DNA from: Candidatus Cloacimonadota bacterium
GTDB taxonomy: Bacteria; Cloacimonadota; Cloacimonadia; Cloacimonadales; JAFGVF01
Reading direction: 5' to 3'
Assembly: GCA_016938155.1 (NCBI GenBank)
Contig: JAFGVF010000366.1
Location: forward strand, 1-5,929
DNA length: 5,929 nucleotides
In this document: positions 5,913 to 5,929 of the stretch, in pieces
How the letters are laid out: each line of letters begins with the position of its first letter
How positions within the stretch are numbered: position 1 is the first letter of the stretch
Notes under the pieces: model-generated
Database searches by the model: none
Told to the model about the DNA's origin: nothing
Seen by the model: the letters and a program-made list of their open reading frames with translations, nothing else
Program-made: the position numbers and the translations under genes

Positions 5913-5929
5913 GTCCCCATCGTCTAGTG
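5913..5929 (+). tRNA. Partial tRNA, probably tRNA-Glu, cut by the window end
   Basis: GTCCCCA (5913-5919) is followed by TCGTCTAGTG. The acceptor start and D arm match the 5' end of bacterial tRNA-Glu genes and resemble the complete tRNA-Glu at 5801, whose bases 9 to 17 are identical (CGTCTAGTG). Only 17 bases are present, so the anticodon is unseen; another isotype such as tRNA-Gln is possible but less likely. Confidence 0.7.

Noticed and set aside
1..5929. Mobile element, CRISPR array, toxin-antitoxin or defence system
   Set aside because: No transposase or integrase, no spaced repeats of CRISPR type, and every substantial frame is a recognisable housekeeping or secreted-protein family. 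The tRNA cluster shows no attachment-site duplication within the window.

Overview
The window looks like ordinary chromosomal DNA of an AT-rich Gram-negative bacterium, most likely from the FCB superphylum (Cloacimonadota-like). This is inferred from one protein, a secreted C25 (gingipain-family) protease whose last ~85 residues are an Ig-like FlgD/T9SS-type C-terminal domain, an architecture common in Cloacimonadota and relatives. The phylum assignment is a moderate inference, not proven by a marker gene.

Layout, left to right. (1) 1-683, plus strand: the 3' part of a cation diffusion facilitator (CDF) metal exporter whose 5' end lies outside the window. Its membrane-segment-5 metal site is DxxxD, the version associated with manganese-type CDFs. 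(2) 684-725: a short convergent gap with only a weak 5-bp hairpin. (3) 4708-726, minus strand: a two-gene operon. First comes an M23 peptidoglycan endopeptidase of the MepM/Csd3 type, then the 913-residue C25 protease; their coding regions overlap by 4 nt (ATGA). The protease carries two EF-hand-like calcium loops, an intact His/Cys pair and a GATase1/flavodoxin-like module before its C-terminal domain. (4) 4709-4856: a divergent promoter region with overlapping promoter-like hexamers and short direct repeats. (5) 4857-5573, plus strand: a PlsC-type lysophospholipid acyltransferase with all four family motifs. Its real start may be an ATT codon 42 nt upstream of the ATG. (6) 5574-5929: a tRNA cluster behind a TTGACA promoter with an A-rich upstream tract: tRNA-Lys(TTT), tRNA-Glu(TTC), and the first 17 nt of a further, probably Glu, tRNA cut by the window edge.

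Most gene products act at or in the envelope: metal efflux, cell-wall cutting, secreted proteolysis and phospholipid synthesis. Only the M23-C25 pair is physically coupled. I see no CRISPR array, insertion sequence, phage gene, toxin-antitoxin pair or defence system, and nothing that I would call an undescribed system. The points most worth a second look are the possible ATT start, the calcium-loop insertions in the protease, and the coupling of a wall endopeptidase to a secreted protease.
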